Shown here: positions 55,553 through 64,000 of the stretch, in pieces
How the letters are laid out: every line of letters begins with the position of its first letter
Position numbering within the stretch: the stretch's first letter is position 1
Origin: Microbacterium testaceum StLB037
GTDB taxonomy: Bacteria; Actinomycetota; Actinomycetes; Actinomycetales; Microbacteriaceae
Direction of reading: 5' to 3'
Length of the DNA stretch: 64,000 nt
NCBI RefSeq assembly: GCF_008763945.1
Contig: NZ_VTQH01000001.1
Span: 124,001-188,000, forward strand
Made by a program: the position numbers and the translations under genes
Notes under the pieces: generated by a model
Told to the model about the DNA's origin: nothing
The model's database searches: none
Seen by the model: only the letters and a program-made list of their open reading frames with translations

Positions 55553-55893
55553 GCGCAGGTGCAGCTTTCCCCGGCACAGCAGCCCGGTTCGACGTAGAGG
55601 ACGACGCGCAGCAGCTCGTCCAGGGCGGGCGCCAGGTGGGAGTCAGCGAGCCGGTACCAGGTGCGTCGACCATCCGGCACGGCCTCTACGAGGCCGCACG
55701 CTCGAAGGCACGCGAGCTGATTCGACATGACCTGCCGCGAGACGCCGAGCGCGTCGGCCATGTCTGACGGGTAGGCCGGGGCCTCCCGGAGCGCAAGAAG
55801 AACGCCAGCGCGAGTGGGGTCGGAGAGCGCGTGCCCCAAACGAGCCAATGCAGCGGTATGCGTCACCGAGGCGGCACGCGTAGTTGTCGTCAC
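55549..55893 (-). CDS. ArsR/SmtB-family metal-sensing repressor
   Basis: A 114-residue winged-helix repressor: LARLGHALSDPTRAGVLLAL, MADALGVSRQVMSNQLACLR, then a wing GRRTWYRL. The C terminus carries a cysteine cluster (EPGCCAGESCTCA), similar in principle to CmtR-type Cd/Pb sensors. It probably represses its own operon until metal binds. Confidence 0.82.
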   Translation of the reverse strand: MTTTTRAASVTHTAALARLGHALSDPTRAGVLLALREAPAYPSDMADALGVSRQVMSNQLACLRACGLVEAVPDGRRTWYRLADSHLAPALDELLRVVLYVEPGCCAGESCTCA

Positions 55894-55988
55894 AGACCAG
55901 AACTCTACAGCGAATCATGAATCCACAGAAGACTGAACTCGGAACGCAAGGAGCCGGCTCGCGCCCTGCCTTCATGGCTCGCACGCGG

Positions 55989-56546
55989 TCAGATCGAGCG
56001 ACGCAACAGCCGGTGAAGATCACGAACGCGGTCGGCGTCGAGGGTCCCCGACTGTAGTTTCTGGAGTTGTCTGCCAAGCCACCGAGCCGAAGCGAACTCG
56101 GGCTTGTTGGTTGCGCTGAGTCGAGGAAGCTCGCCGGTGTCTCTGATGAACTGCGCGCACGCGTCGAATTGCTCGCGCCAGAGTCGCTCCAGAGGATCCC
56201 ACTCGAAGGCAGGAGACACATCAAGGCGTGCACGCTGGTAAGCGTTGAGCTGGTCTTCGAAGCGGCGTTGGTAACGACCCCATTCGCCTAGGCGACGTTC
56301 CTCCGCGGTGAGAGTGTGTCGGGCTCGGGTGTTCTCGCGGGGGGCGTGCCCGCTTTCCCACCAGTGATCTTCGTAGCGGTGGAGAGTGTGAACCCACTTC
56401 GCGGCTCGCTGCGACCTCGTAGCTTGTCCCCCGAGCAATGCGGCAGCAGCGCCGGAGTAGATGTTCGCGCCGACGTCATCCGGGTACGCGGGTCGCCAGA
56501 TCGCGTCGGCGCGGGCGTGGAGATCGGCGGTTGTTGGGGTGGGCAC
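55989..56546 (-). CDS. Helicase-associated (HA) domain protein
   Basis: A 185-residue, Trp- and Arg-rich helical protein with two helicase-associated-like repeats (EERRLGEWGRYQRRFEDQLN, then ASARWLGRQLQKLQSGTLDA). HA domains usually follow a DEAD helicase core in phage or plasmid proteins; here they stand alone. The GTG at 56546 has AAAGGA upstream. Confidence 0.6.
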   Translation of the reverse strand: MPTPTTADLHARADAIWRPAYPDDVGANIYSGAAAALLGGQATRSQRAAKWVHTLHRYEDHWWESGHAPRENTRARHTLTAEERRLGEWGRYQRRFEDQLNAYQRARLDVSPAFEWDPLERLWREQFDACAQFIRDTGELPRLSATNKPEFASARWLGRQLQKLQSGTLDADRVRDLHRLLRRSI

Positions 56547-56715
56547 GGGGTCCTTTCGAGGCGCGGGTGGTGCGCCCATATGGACCTATGCGCGGTGTGG
56601 CTTTGCGATGTGGTCGCGCGGCGTGGCGTCGTCGTTGTCGCTGAGTCGGCGGTCTCGCTTCAGCGCGCGTTCGTACGGTGACGGGTATCCACCGCGCAGA
56701 CCAGGAGGAGGCCGG

Positions 56716-57039
56716 ATGTCGACGGTCAGCCATGAACAGCCCTGCCTCACGGATGACATGAACGGGGTTCATATCGTCGAGACGTCCGACGGAACCCAAC
56801 TCCGGGTGGATCTCGACTCCCGTGTCGTCACGACCTACCCGGTGGCCGGTAGCTCCATCAGACGGCGTCGGAGCGAGGAGGTGGAGTTGGTACTCCTGGC
56901 CACCTGCCGCGTGGGGGAACCGATGGTGCTCCTGCTCGACCTAGACATCCCCGGTGTGTGGTTCACGAGGCGGACCACAGAGGCCGTCGCTCACATCCGC
57001 CCGACGGACAACGGCACCGCACCGGGGCGTTCGAGATGA
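56716..57039 (+). CDS. Small protein, first gene of the mobility block
   Basis: A 107-residue protein with a strong AGGAGGAGG before its ATG. Beta-rich (VHIVETSDGTQLRVDLDSRV, MVLLLDLDIPGVWFT). It overlaps the first integrase-like gene in ATGA, so it belongs to the same translation unit. Unknown function; a directionality or accessory factor is conceivable. Confidence 0.55.
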   Translation: MSTVSHEQPCLTDDMNGVHIVETSDGTQLRVDLDSRVVTTYPVAGSSIRRRRSEEVELVLLATCRVGEPMVLLLDLDIPGVWFTRRTTEAVAHIRPTDNGTAPGRSR

Positions 57040-57947
57040 CGCCGCTCGCAGGCGGAGACGGCGAACCTAAGGACAACGCCGACGCCGTGGTCCCGAGATA
57101 CACCTCCGTACGGGCGCGGGCCTATTGGGATCAGCTGGAGCCAACGGTGAACGAGGCGGTGACCCTCGCTGCACGAACGTTGGGACGACCGGCACGCAGT
57201 TTGTACCCGCCCGCCGCGGCGTTCGCGCTGTGGGCGTGGCAGACCCGCGGGGTGCCGGCCCAGACGAAGTCGATGTTCCGCCGCAGGTTGGTCGAAGAGT
57301 TCGTCCATCTGGGCATGCCGGACTTCTCCCGAAGCAGCCGCGCCACCTATCGTTCGGCGTTGCTGGCCATCGCCGATGCCGTCACGCCGGCGTATGAGAA
57401 GACATTGCCGATCCCGAGGTCGGAGCCGACTGCGCCGTACACGCAGCCCGAGGTGGCCGCGCTGCGGAGCTGGGCGTTACGGCAGGGGCGTCCTTCACGA
57501 CGCCGAGACGCGGTGACCCTGCTCGCCCTTGGGCTCGGCGCCGGTCTCGCGACGCGCGAGCTCCTCAGCGTTCGTGGCACGGACTTCGAGTGGCGCGACG
57601 GCGGGCTTCACGTCGCGGTGTGGGAGTCGCGTCCTCGGCTCGTGCCCGTGCTGCCCGGTTGGACAGCACCTTTGGTTGCCGCGTTCGAGTCCGTGGACCG
57701 TGACCGCTGGTTGTTCCGTCCTGGACGGCAAGGTGTTCGCGGCGCTCAGGTCACCGACTTCCTCCACCGCGGCCAGCAGACCGACCTCGATGTGCGCCCT
57801 GCACGGATGCGCACTACGTGGCTGCTCACGCACCTGACCGCGGGCACCGCTCCTCGGGAACTTCTCCAGATTGCCGGGTTGGAGAACCTGGCCGCACTGG
57901 ACCGCATCGCCGGGTTCCTGCCTGCATCAGCAGAGTTCACCCTCTAG
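57036..57947 (+). CDS. Integrase-like protein 1 (degenerate tyrosine recombinase)
   Basis: A 303-residue protein with the two-domain plan of phage integrases. An N-terminal SAM-like part covers about 30-130, then a catalytic-like domain: LLALGLGAGLATRELLSVRG (box I; the canonical Arg of GLR is Ala), and ARMRTTWLLTHLTAG (box II; Arg kept, His replaced). The final Tyr is not visible. It may be a structural partner rather than an active recombinase. Confidence 0.6.
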   Translation: MTPLAGGDGEPKDNADAVVPRYTSVRARAYWDQLEPTVNEAVTLAARTLGRPARSLYPPAAAFALWAWQTRGVPAQTKSMFRRRLVEEFVHLGMPDFSRSSRATYRSALLAIADAVTPAYEKTLPIPRSEPTAPYTQPEVAALRSWALRQGRPSRRRDAVTLLALGLGAGLATRELLSVRGTDFEWRDGGLHVAVWESRPRLVPVLPGWTAPLVAAFESVDRDRWLFRPGRQGVRGAQVTDFLHRGQQTDLDVRPARMRTTWLLTHLTAGTAPRELLQIAGLENLAALDRIAGFLPASAEFTL

Positions 57948-58031
57948 TCGTCGACAGCCCGGTGAGCGAGCATGCGAGCCGCCCGCCGGGTGCCCTCACG
58001 GGTTTTCCGAGCCGCCGCGTACACGGTGGTC

Positions 58032-59021
58032 ATGACCGACAAAACCCGATCCAACGACATTCGCCGCGATGCCGAAACGTACGGCCACCTTCTCGACCTT
58101 CGCCCCGCGACGCCGGACTTCGTCTGGCACCTGATGCTCGGATACCGCCCGCACGTGAACGCTTCGCAATGGGCAGCCGTCAGGGAGTTCACCCTCGCCA
58201 CCGCCGTCACCCTCGGCCCCACCACCTTCGACAGCACGCGACGACTGATGTCCATGTCCACACGTTTTCACGCGTGGGTGTGGGCCACGAGTGAACGAGA
58301 GCTCACGGTGGAACGGGTCTACACCCAGAACAACATCGACCTCTACGTGCAGAACCAGCTGGGACGCCGTTCTCCGGTGCACCAGTGGGGCGTCACACGA
58401 CAGCTCGTGGCGAACGGCCGCGAACTGACTGCGGCACTGCGGGGACTTCCGGCACCCGACATGAAGCTGCGCGCACCGTTCGCACCCGCGCAGATCGCCA
58501 CCATGCACAGCTGGGCGAACCGACTGAACACCATCAAGAAGCGTCAGAACGCCTGGGGACTCCTCGGCCTCGCCGGCGGCGCCGGACTCCGCGCCGAGGA
58601 GATCGTCAACGTCAACGTCGATCACGTCGACGTCCTGAACGGACGCGTGTTCGTCAACGTCTCAGGCGACACCCCCCGCCGGGTGCCCGTTCGTCACGCA
58701 TGGGCGCGCGTCCTCCTCAAGAGCATCGACGACCGCACCGGTAACGAGCGTGTCTTCCGCGGACCGGTCATCGAGGAGTACCGCCCCCGCATCATCCAGA
58801 CCTTCCTCACCGACCACCCCGCCCAGGTGCGCCCCACCCCCGCTCGACTGCGCGCGAGCTGGATCGTTCACCACCTCGACAACGACGTCCCCCTGCCCGT
58901 CCTGAAAGAGCTCGGCGGCTTCCGCACCTACGACACTCTCGCGCGCTACCTCGAACTCGCCAAGCCACGCGACCTGTCGCTGTACACCGGTCTTCTCATC
59001 GGCGAGGAGCTCGCACGATGA
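58032..59021 (+). CDS. Integrase-like protein 2 (tyrosine recombinase)
   Basis: A 329-residue protein of the same type. Box I is intact (GAGLRAEEIVNVNVDHV), followed by DTPRRVPVRHAW. Box II is ARLRASWIVHHLDNDV with Arg but no His of HxxR. The end YDTLARYLELAK offers the nucleophile Tyr. The ATG at 58032 is chosen; ATG 57972 is in frame but leads through a non-coding-looking stretch. Its stop overlaps the next start in ATGA. Confidence 0.65.
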   Translation: MTDKTRSNDIRRDAETYGHLLDLRPATPDFVWHLMLGYRPHVNASQWAAVREFTLATAVTLGPTTFDSTRRLMSMSTRFHAWVWATSERELTVERVYTQNNIDLYVQNQLGRRSPVHQWGVTRQLVANGRELTAALRGLPAPDMKLRAPFAPAQIATMHSWANRLNTIKKRQNAWGLLGLAGGAGLRAEEIVNVNVDHVDVLNGRVFVNVSGDTPRRVPVRHAWARVLLKSIDDRTGNERVFRGPVIEEYRPRIIQTFLTDHPAQVRPTPARLRASWIVHHLDNDVPLPVLKELGGFRTYDTLARYLELAKPRDLSLYTGLLIGEELAR

Positions 59022-60967
59022 TCGCCAACGACGTCGACTACCACTTCCCGGACCTCGACCTCACCGGCGGAGGCATCAGCGACGACGAGATCCTCGGGCG
59101 AGGCCGCACCACCGACCTCATCAGCGACGCCGCCGTCGCCATGATCGAGGCCCGTGTCCGAAAGTCCGGAGTACTGGAAAGCCTTGAACGGTGGAAAGCG
59201 GAGGACCACAACACCATCGGCATGGGCGGACGACCGGCCATGATCTCCCACCGAGCCGTGTTGACGGCCCTGCTCCTGCTTGCCCGCGAGAGCGCGCCGA
59301 TGCACCTTCGACGAGCCGCGTTCCTCATGCAGGTTCGCCTCAGCCCAGCGTCGAAGGAGTTGCTCGGCCTGCCGGAGTCCCATGACGCTTTCATCCCGCA
59401 GGAAGCCTCGCGTGATCGCTGGTACAACAACACCGTCCGCGCGTTCCAGCGCATGAACGCGCTGCTCGACCCCTACCCGCAGGAGCGGTACACGGCGAAG
59501 ACATACGAGCAGATCCAGGAAATACTCGACGCACACGACGCCGCCCGCGCAGAGAAGTACAAGGCACGCCTCGACGAATTCAGCCGACTGTTCCTCCACA
59601 TGACGTTCATGGAGCAGCCGCGCGAACTCCGCCGCGCCTCCGCCAAACTCGACGTGTCCTTCGATCAGACCTACGTCGGCACACCGACGACGAAAGGCTT
59701 CTCCCACAACACCATCAAGGACCGCATCGCCGTCGAACGTCGCGTCGGCGACGCGGGACAGCTCACGCCCGGCCCCGTAGACGCCTTCGCCGGCTGGCAC
59801 ATCAAGAACGGCGAGCGTTACGACCACAAGAAGAACGAGAAAGACCAAACAAACCCTAACTCGAAGGGCGCGAAGAGCGTCGACTACGAATGGGGCCTCG
59901 TCGCCAACCTCGCTGTACGCGTCGACTCCGAGAAGCCCGGGTCTAAGCGGTTCCCGTCGCTCGTCGTCGCCGCGACGCTCAGCATCCCCAACCGCGAAGT
60001 CGCCGAAGAAGCCGTCAACCTGCTGCGGTCCGCGACCACGCTCGGAATGCGACCGGGCGTCGCCGACGCCGATAAGCAATACTGGGCCAACAGCGTCCCC
60101 GACCGCCTGCTTCGACCGGCGCTGCTTACCGGGTTCACCCCGTCGACCGATTACAAGATCGACCGCCTCGGGGTGAAGGGCGGCAGGCACGGAGCTCTCT
60201 ACGCCGACGGTGACGCGTTCTGCCCTTCGACTCCGAAGTCTCATCTCGAGGCATCGAAAGACCTGCAGACCGGTGTCATCGACATCGCCACCTACCGCGC
60301 GCGCGTCGAAGCCCGAAAGGACTGGAAGCTCCACGTCAAACAAAAGGCCACCGGCAACGGCAGGGTCATCCTGCGCTGCCCGGCACTTGGGCCGAGCCCG
60401 ACAGTCACCTGCCCTCTCCGCGAGATGATGGTCGGCGCAGCGAAGAAGGCGCGCCCACACGCCGAGCCCGAGACGCTCGAGGCCGAGTTCCTCGACACCA
60501 TCTGCACGAAACACTCCGCGTCGTTCGACCTCACCGAAATGATGGCGCCGCAGCAAGCCTTCGACTACGGCAGCCAGGAATGGGAAGACTTCCACGAGCA
60601 CGCCCGCAACACCGTAGAGTCCGAGAACAATCAGCTGAAGGCATCCGGTGACGAGGACATCGAGACGGCCGGCCGCCGACGCGTCCGCGGCTTCAGTGCA
60701 GCGCAGATCATGGTCACGCTGCTTCTCGTCAACCACAACATCCGCAAGATCGCCTCGTTCATCGACGACCTTCGCAAACGCACCGCGAGAAACGCTTCTG
60801 CCGAACCCGCTCCGCTTCGCCGACGAGACCGCGTGTGGGCAAACCGGTACACGAAGACGACCGGCAACGGCGATCTCACCATCCCACGCCGCGGGAGCGG
60901 GTCACGACCGTCACCCGCTCAACTGAGCGGTAGCGAAGACACGCTCATGCACCCGCTGAGAACCTGA
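59018..60967 (+). CDS. DDE-transposase-like protein
   Basis: A 649-residue protein resembling large DDE-type transposases of actinobacteria. Candidate acidic residues are D216 in FDQTYVG, D350 or D352 in VADADKQYW, and E534 or E536 in NTVESENNQL. A CxxxP and TCPLRE segment resembles the zinc-like insert seen in such transposases. It is the last gene of the block before the tRNA-Pro junction. No terminal inverted repeats were found, so autonomous transposition is doubtful. Confidence 0.6.
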   Translation: MIANDVDYHFPDLDLTGGGISDDEILGRGRTTDLISDAAVAMIEARVRKSGVLESLERWKAEDHNTIGMGGRPAMISHRAVLTALLLLARESAPMHLRRAAFLMQVRLSPASKELLGLPESHDAFIPQEASRDRWYNNTVRAFQRMNALLDPYPQERYTAKTYEQIQEILDAHDAARAEKYKARLDEFSRLFLHMTFMEQPRELRRASAKLDVSFDQTYVGTPTTKGFSHNTIKDRIAVERRVGDAGQLTPGPVDAFAGWHIKNGERYDHKKNEKDQTNPNSKGAKSVDYEWGLVANLAVRVDSEKPGSKRFPSLVVAATLSIPNREVAEEAVNLLRSATTLGMRPGVADADKQYWANSVPDRLLRPALLTGFTPSTDYKIDRLGVKGGRHGALYADGDAFCPSTPKSHLEASKDLQTGVIDIATYRARVEARKDWKLHVKQKATGNGRVILRCPALGPSPTVTCPLREMMVGAAKKARPHAEPETLEAEFLDTICTKHSASFDLTEMMAPQQAFDYGSQEWEDFHEHARNTVESENNQLKASGDEDIETAGRRRVRGFSAAQIMVTLLLVNHNIRKIASFIDDLRKRTARNASAEPAPLRRRDRVWANRYTKTTGNGDLTIPRRGSGSRPSPAQLSGSEDTLMHPLRT

Positions 60968-61118
60968 CGTCTCTCGCGTCACCCCTCACCAGCCGGAGAC
61001 GGCAGCTCATTGCTCGGAGGTCAATTCGCCGCGCCCGAAAACGGGCGGAGAGGTGTGGAGTACACCCCGACGCCGTCATTCGTCCTCTTCAGCCCACCAG
61101 AACCGGGTAACGAACGAC

Positions 61119-61166
61119 GAAAACACGAAAGGCCCCTGCGATCCCGCAGGGGCCTTTCGTGTTTTC
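61119..61166. terminator. Perfect 22-bp inverted-repeat terminator near the island's right edge
   Basis: Arms of 22 bp (GAAAACACGAAAGGCCCCTG and its complement) around the loop ATCC; A-rich before and T-rich after, so functional on both strands. It can end the mobility block transcript and, from the other strand, tRNA-Pro. Confidence 0.85.
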
Positions 61167-61206
61167 CGACTTCGTCGGACTGTTTTGCAATCAGTATTGC
61201 CAACAG

Positions 61207-61215
61207 CCCATTCTG

Positions 61216-61216
<1 letters not shown>
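61207..61216. repeat. Putative right attachment core (attR)
   Basis: CCCATTCTGT, identical to 36366-36375. Its last base is the complement of the tRNA-Pro discriminator. Confidence 0.45.
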
Positions 61217-61289
<73 letters not shown>

Positions 61290-61413
61290 TTACCCGCGAG
61301 CGGGCAACTCCCCTATATTAGCCCCTCGCCGACGCCCCCGCGAACCAACGCCCCTCCCGGGCGTGTGCGCACGCCCTTGTCCGATGTCGGACCCCCTCGC
61401 TACGGTTTCGGGC

Positions 61414-61992
61414 ATGACGATCGAGATTCTCCCCGCCACCGGCGACCGCTTCGACGACGCTGAGGCGGCGCTCGACAGCGGCGACGGTCCCGGATGCCAG
61501 TGCCAATGGTGGCTGCTCACGAACGCGGAGTTCCAGAAGACGTCGCGCGACGACCTCACCACGCGCTTCCACGCCGAAATGCACGGGGACCGCGCTCCCG
61601 GCCTCATCGCCTACGTCGACGGCGAGCCCGCTGGCTGGGTCCGCGTCGGCCCCCGCATCGACCAGGCCCGCCTACTGCGCACCCGCGACGTCACGACAGC
61701 GACGAACGAGCCCCTCGACGCCGACGACGTCTGGTCGGTCTCGTGCTTCGTCGTCCGCAAGGCCCACCGCGGCCAGGGCCTGATGAAGAGACTCCTGGAT
61801 GCCGCTGTCTCCACCGCCCGCGCCGCCGGCGCCCGTGTCGTCGAGGCGTATCCCCTCGACCCGACGGTCACGAAGCGCTCCGCCAACCAGCTGTACCGCG
61901 GCACGGTGTCGATGTTCGAGGAGGCGGGCTTCGAGATCGTCGACCGACCCAAACCCGATCGCGCGCTCGTCGCGCTGACGCTGCACCCCTGA
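61414..61992 (+). CDS. GNAT family N-acetyltransferase
   Basis: A 192-residue acetyltransferase. Motif A is visible as SCFVVRKAHRGQGLMKRLLD (acetyl-CoA-binding RxxGxG-like). It is preceded by a PGLIAYVDGEPAGWVRVGPR strand and followed by a MFEEAGFEIVDRP block. The N-terminal CQCQWW is common in one actinobacterial subgroup. The substrate is unknown. Confidence 0.8.
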   Translation: MTIEILPATGDRFDDAEAALDSGDGPGCQCQWWLLTNAEFQKTSRDDLTTRFHAEMHGDRAPGLIAYVDGEPAGWVRVGPRIDQARLLRTRDVTTATNEPLDADDVWSVSCFVVRKAHRGQGLMKRLLDAAVSTARAAGARVVEAYPLDPTVTKRSANQLYRGTVSMFEEAGFEIVDRPKPDRALVALTLHP

Positions 61993-62034
61993 ACGCCAGA
62001 CTTACGATGGAGGTTCGCCGACGAAAGACCTGAC

Positions 62035-62418
62035 ATGACGGATGCCACGACCACCGCTCGCGTCGACGCGTGGCTGTGGGCGGTGCGCGTCTACAAGACC
62101 CGGTCCGCGGCGACCACCGCCTGCCGCGCGGGGCACGTGCGGGTCAACGGCGAACGGGCCAAGGCGGCGCAACCCGTACGGCCTGGCGACGAGCTGCGGG
62201 TGCGGATCCAGGGCTTCGATCGGATCCTCGTCGTGAAGAAGACGATCGCGAAACGTGTCGGGGCGGCCCTCGTCGCGGAGTCGCTCGATGACCGCACTCC
62301 CCCGCCGCCCTCGAAGGAGAGCATGCCGTTCGTTCCGGTGCGGGATCGCGGTGCCGGACGCCCCACCAAGCGTGACCGCCGCGAGATCGAGAAGCTCCGC
62401 GGCCGCGAGCTCGACTGA
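62035..62418 (+). CDS. S4-domain RNA-binding protein (Hsp15-like)
   Basis: A 127-residue protein with an N-terminal S4 domain: RVDAWLWAVRVYKTRSAATT, CRAGHVRVNGERAKA and VRPGDELRV. A basic tail (GRPTKRDRREIEKLRG) follows. Proteins of this type bind RNA on stalled 50S subunits or act in ribosome maintenance. Confidence 0.85.
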   Translation: MTDATTTARVDAWLWAVRVYKTRSAATTACRAGHVRVNGERAKAAQPVRPGDELRVRIQGFDRILVVKKTIAKRVGAALVAESLDDRTPPPPSKESMPFVPVRDRGAGRPTKRDRREIEKLRGRELD

Positions 62419-62479
62419 CCGCGCGACCCGCTCCCGACCCCTATGGCTCTTTCTCGGATCGCCGAGTCGGCGCGCGTGG

Positions 62480-62860
62480 CACAACCTCGGCAATCCGCGC
62501 AACCTCAGTCCCCAGCCGCCCCGCCGCGCTGACCCTGCGCGAATCACCGACCCTGCGCGGGGCCGCCGCCGGTGCCCGCCGGCCTCACAACCTCCGCGAT
62601 CCGCACAACCTCAGTATGAAACCACCCCCGCGAACTGGCCCTGCGCGAATCACCGACCCTGCGCCCGGCCACCGCGTGCGCGCCGCACGACCTCCGCGAT
62701 CCGCACAACCTCAGTCTCAAACCGCCCCAGCCAACTGACCCTGCGCGAATCACCGACCCTGCGCGGGGCCGCCGCCCCGGCAACCCCCGCACAACCTCCG
62801 CGATCCGCACAACCTCAGCTCAAAACCACCCCGACCAACTGAGCCTGCGCGAATCACCGA
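62480..62860. repeat. Four tandem-like copies of the palindromic intergenic repeat
   Basis: Copies near 62480-62550, 62585-62655, 62685-62755 and 62788-62860 (period about 103 bp). Each reads ACAACCTCCGCGATCCGCAC, then AACCTCAGT, about 20 variable bases, and CTGCGCGAATCACCGACC. The arms are partly self-complementary. They fill the gap between two convergent genes, as does the cluster at 15921-16140. The whole stretch 62419-62924 has no gene. Confidence 0.85.
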
Positions 62861-62924
62861 CCCTGCGACGGGCCGCCGCCGCCCCGGACGCCGCAGAACC
62901 CAGGGCGGCCAGGCCGCAGCTCGG

Positions 62925-63827
62925 TCAGTCCACCTGGTCCAGCAACCAGCGGGCACCCCGCGCGCTCGCGCCGAGCGCCTCGACGCGGGCCGCCAGTTCC
63001 CGGTCGCTCGTCACGACGACGACGGGCCGAAACGCGCCCGCCAGCTCGCGCACCGCGGCGACGATCTCGTCGTCGCCCTCGCCCGGTGCGAAACGCACCT
63101 CGACGCCGGGCGCCGCGGGCTCGGCGGACCGCGCCTGACCCTCCAGCACCGCCGTGACCGACGGGAACCAACGCGTGGCGGAGAGGCCGAGGGTGTCGGC
63201 ATCCATTCCCCGCTCGGCAAGCCGCGAGACCTTGGTGATCAGGCGGGTCGCGGCGCCGGCGCGGTCCTTCCACCAGCCGTCGGGAACCGAACCCATGACG
63301 TTCGCCACGTCGACGACGACAGCGGGCCGCGCGGTCAGCGCGTCGCGGAGGGCGGGCCACGAGGCAGCGAAGCCGGGGTGCAGGGGCAGCGACTCGACGT
63401 CGTCGACGGCGACCCACTCCAGGGCGACGCTCTCGGGGTCGCTGATCACCGGCTCGAACGGTGTCGTCACGTCGGCGACCAGGGTCGAGTACGACCAGAT
63501 CCCCAGGTCGAGCACGCTCTCGAACCGCGCCCGCACGGCATCCGCCGGCACTCCCGCCTCTTCGCCGGACTCGCGCAGAGCCCCGTCGCGAGCGGATTCG
63601 CCCTCGTGCCGCGCTCCGCCGGGGAGGGCCCAGGTGTTGCCGAAGTGGCTCCACGACACGCGATGCTGCAGGAGCACCCCGCGCTCGGGGTCGAGGGCGA
63701 GCAGGCCCGCGGCTCCGAAACGACCCCAGTACTTCTCACCCGTGGGCGCCACGACCCACGCGTCGCCGGGGTCGCGGGGACCGTGCGGACGCCGCGGTTC
63801 ACCGGGGGCAGGGGGCTCGATCGTCAT
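62925..63827 (-). CDS. NUDIX hydrolase fused to an NYN/PIN-like domain
   Basis: A 300-residue fusion. Residues 35-165 are a NUDIX domain with box GGARHEGESARDGALRESGEEAG-like, shown as GALRESGEEAG after LPGGARHEGE. From about 195 an NYN/PIN-like fold follows: AVVVDVANVMGS, DEIVAAVRELAG and VVVVTSDRELAARVEALG, the acidic pattern of metal-dependent ribonucleases. The combination suggests nucleotide and RNA processing in one chain, though activity is unproven. Confidence 0.75.
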   Translation of the reverse strand: MTIEPPAPGEPRRPHGPRDPGDAWVVAPTGEKYWGRFGAAGLLALDPERGVLLQHRVSWSHFGNTWALPGGARHEGESARDGALRESGEEAGVPADAVRARFESVLDLGIWSYSTLVADVTTPFEPVISDPESVALEWVAVDDVESLPLHPGFAASWPALRDALTARPAVVVDVANVMGSVPDGWWKDRAGAATRLITKVSRLAERGMDADTLGLSATRWFPSVTAVLEGQARSAEPAAPGVEVRFAPGEGDDEIVAAVRELAGAFRPVVVVTSDRELAARVEALGASARGARWLLDQVD

Positions 63828-63907
63828 CGTGTCCAGCCTGGCACACCCCTCGCAAGCGGGCGCGGCGTTGCGTCATATCGCGCCGCGGAACACGGGACAC
63901 TGGTCGC

Positions 63908-64000
63908 ATGACGTACGAGATCGACGACGCCCCGGAGCGGATCGACCGCGACACGGTGTGGCAGTGGCTGAGCACCGAGGCGTACTGGGGCCGCTGGCGC
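63908..64000 (+). CDS. Partial gene, probable GNAT acetyltransferase (5' end only)
   Basis: Thirty-one codons from ATG to the window end: MTYEIDDAPERIDRD then VWQWLSTEAYWGRWR. The LSTEAYWGRWR block is typical of a GNAT subgroup. It is divergent from the NUDIX-NYN gene. The rest lies beyond the window. Confidence 0.6.
   Translation, partial: MTYEIDDAPERIDRDTVWQWLSTEAYWGRWR

Noticed and set aside
58946..60736. 596-codon minus-strand frame opposite the DDE-like gene
   Set aside because: Antisense shadow; the plus frame has the acidic triad and overlaps its neighbour in an operon-like way.
62480..62860. Regularly spaced repeats that could suggest a CRISPR array
   Set aside because: Repeat units vary, the period is about 103 bp, the conserved part is longer than the variable part, and no cas gene is present; the same element occurs at 15921-16140.

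Overview
The window is high-GC actinobacterial DNA, most likely Microbacterium or a close Microbacteriaceae relative. The evidence is strong G/C third positions, GTG and TTG starts, DUF7882-type small proteins, SAV_915/WXG modules, and a recurring backbone heptamer GGATGCC/GGCATCC. No rRNA gene or named housekeeping operon pins the species, so the genus is an inference.

Backbone, left part (1-36.3 kb). A secreted GH5 glycosidase with a CBM2-like tail is followed by an integral-membrane glycosyltransferase. Next comes a minus-strand operon with one secreted repeat protein and three paralogous subtilisin-like proteases (3.9-10.0 kb). A Wadjet-like jetA-jetB-jetC operon (10.3-15.9 kb) has no jetD. 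In the place where jetD would be expected lie two palindromic repeats. A first WXG100-type export module (16.2-18.7 kb), a Na+/H+ antiporter, a lipoprotein and a decaying siderophore-uptake block follow; in that block one permease is truncated, and a second permease and the siderophore-interacting protein are frameshifted. A second WXG module (23.5-27.7 kb) carries a recognisable Ntox15/Tde1-like DNase toxin, two intact Tdi1-like immunity proteins, one immunity pseudogene and a DUF2185 protein. The rest is ordinary: NUDIX, barstar, AraC/DUF2000, YnfA, a flavoprotein, a desaturase remnant, YihY, a histidine phosphatase and NnrD.

Genomic island (about 36.37-61.21 kb). It lies against the 3' end of tRNA-Pro(GGG), with a 10-bp direct repeat at both edges. 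What looks like the tRNA's own terminator is stranded at the far edge. The left side carries defence-like genes: a GIY-YIG nuclease, an Sll1717-family P-loop ATPase, a 1,179-residue SIR2 protein and a metallophosphoesterase. The middle holds many small genes, several in two copies and several broken. Next come an intact fatty-acid desaturase and a metal-responsive smtB-CDF operon. The right end carries a four-gene overlapping mobility block: a small protein, two integrase-like proteins and a DDE-transposase-like protein.

Backbone, right part (61.2-64 kb). It holds tRNA-Pro, a GNAT acetyltransferase, an S4-domain RNA-binding protein, four more copies of the palindromic repeat, a NUDIX-NYN fusion, and the start of another GNAT-type gene.
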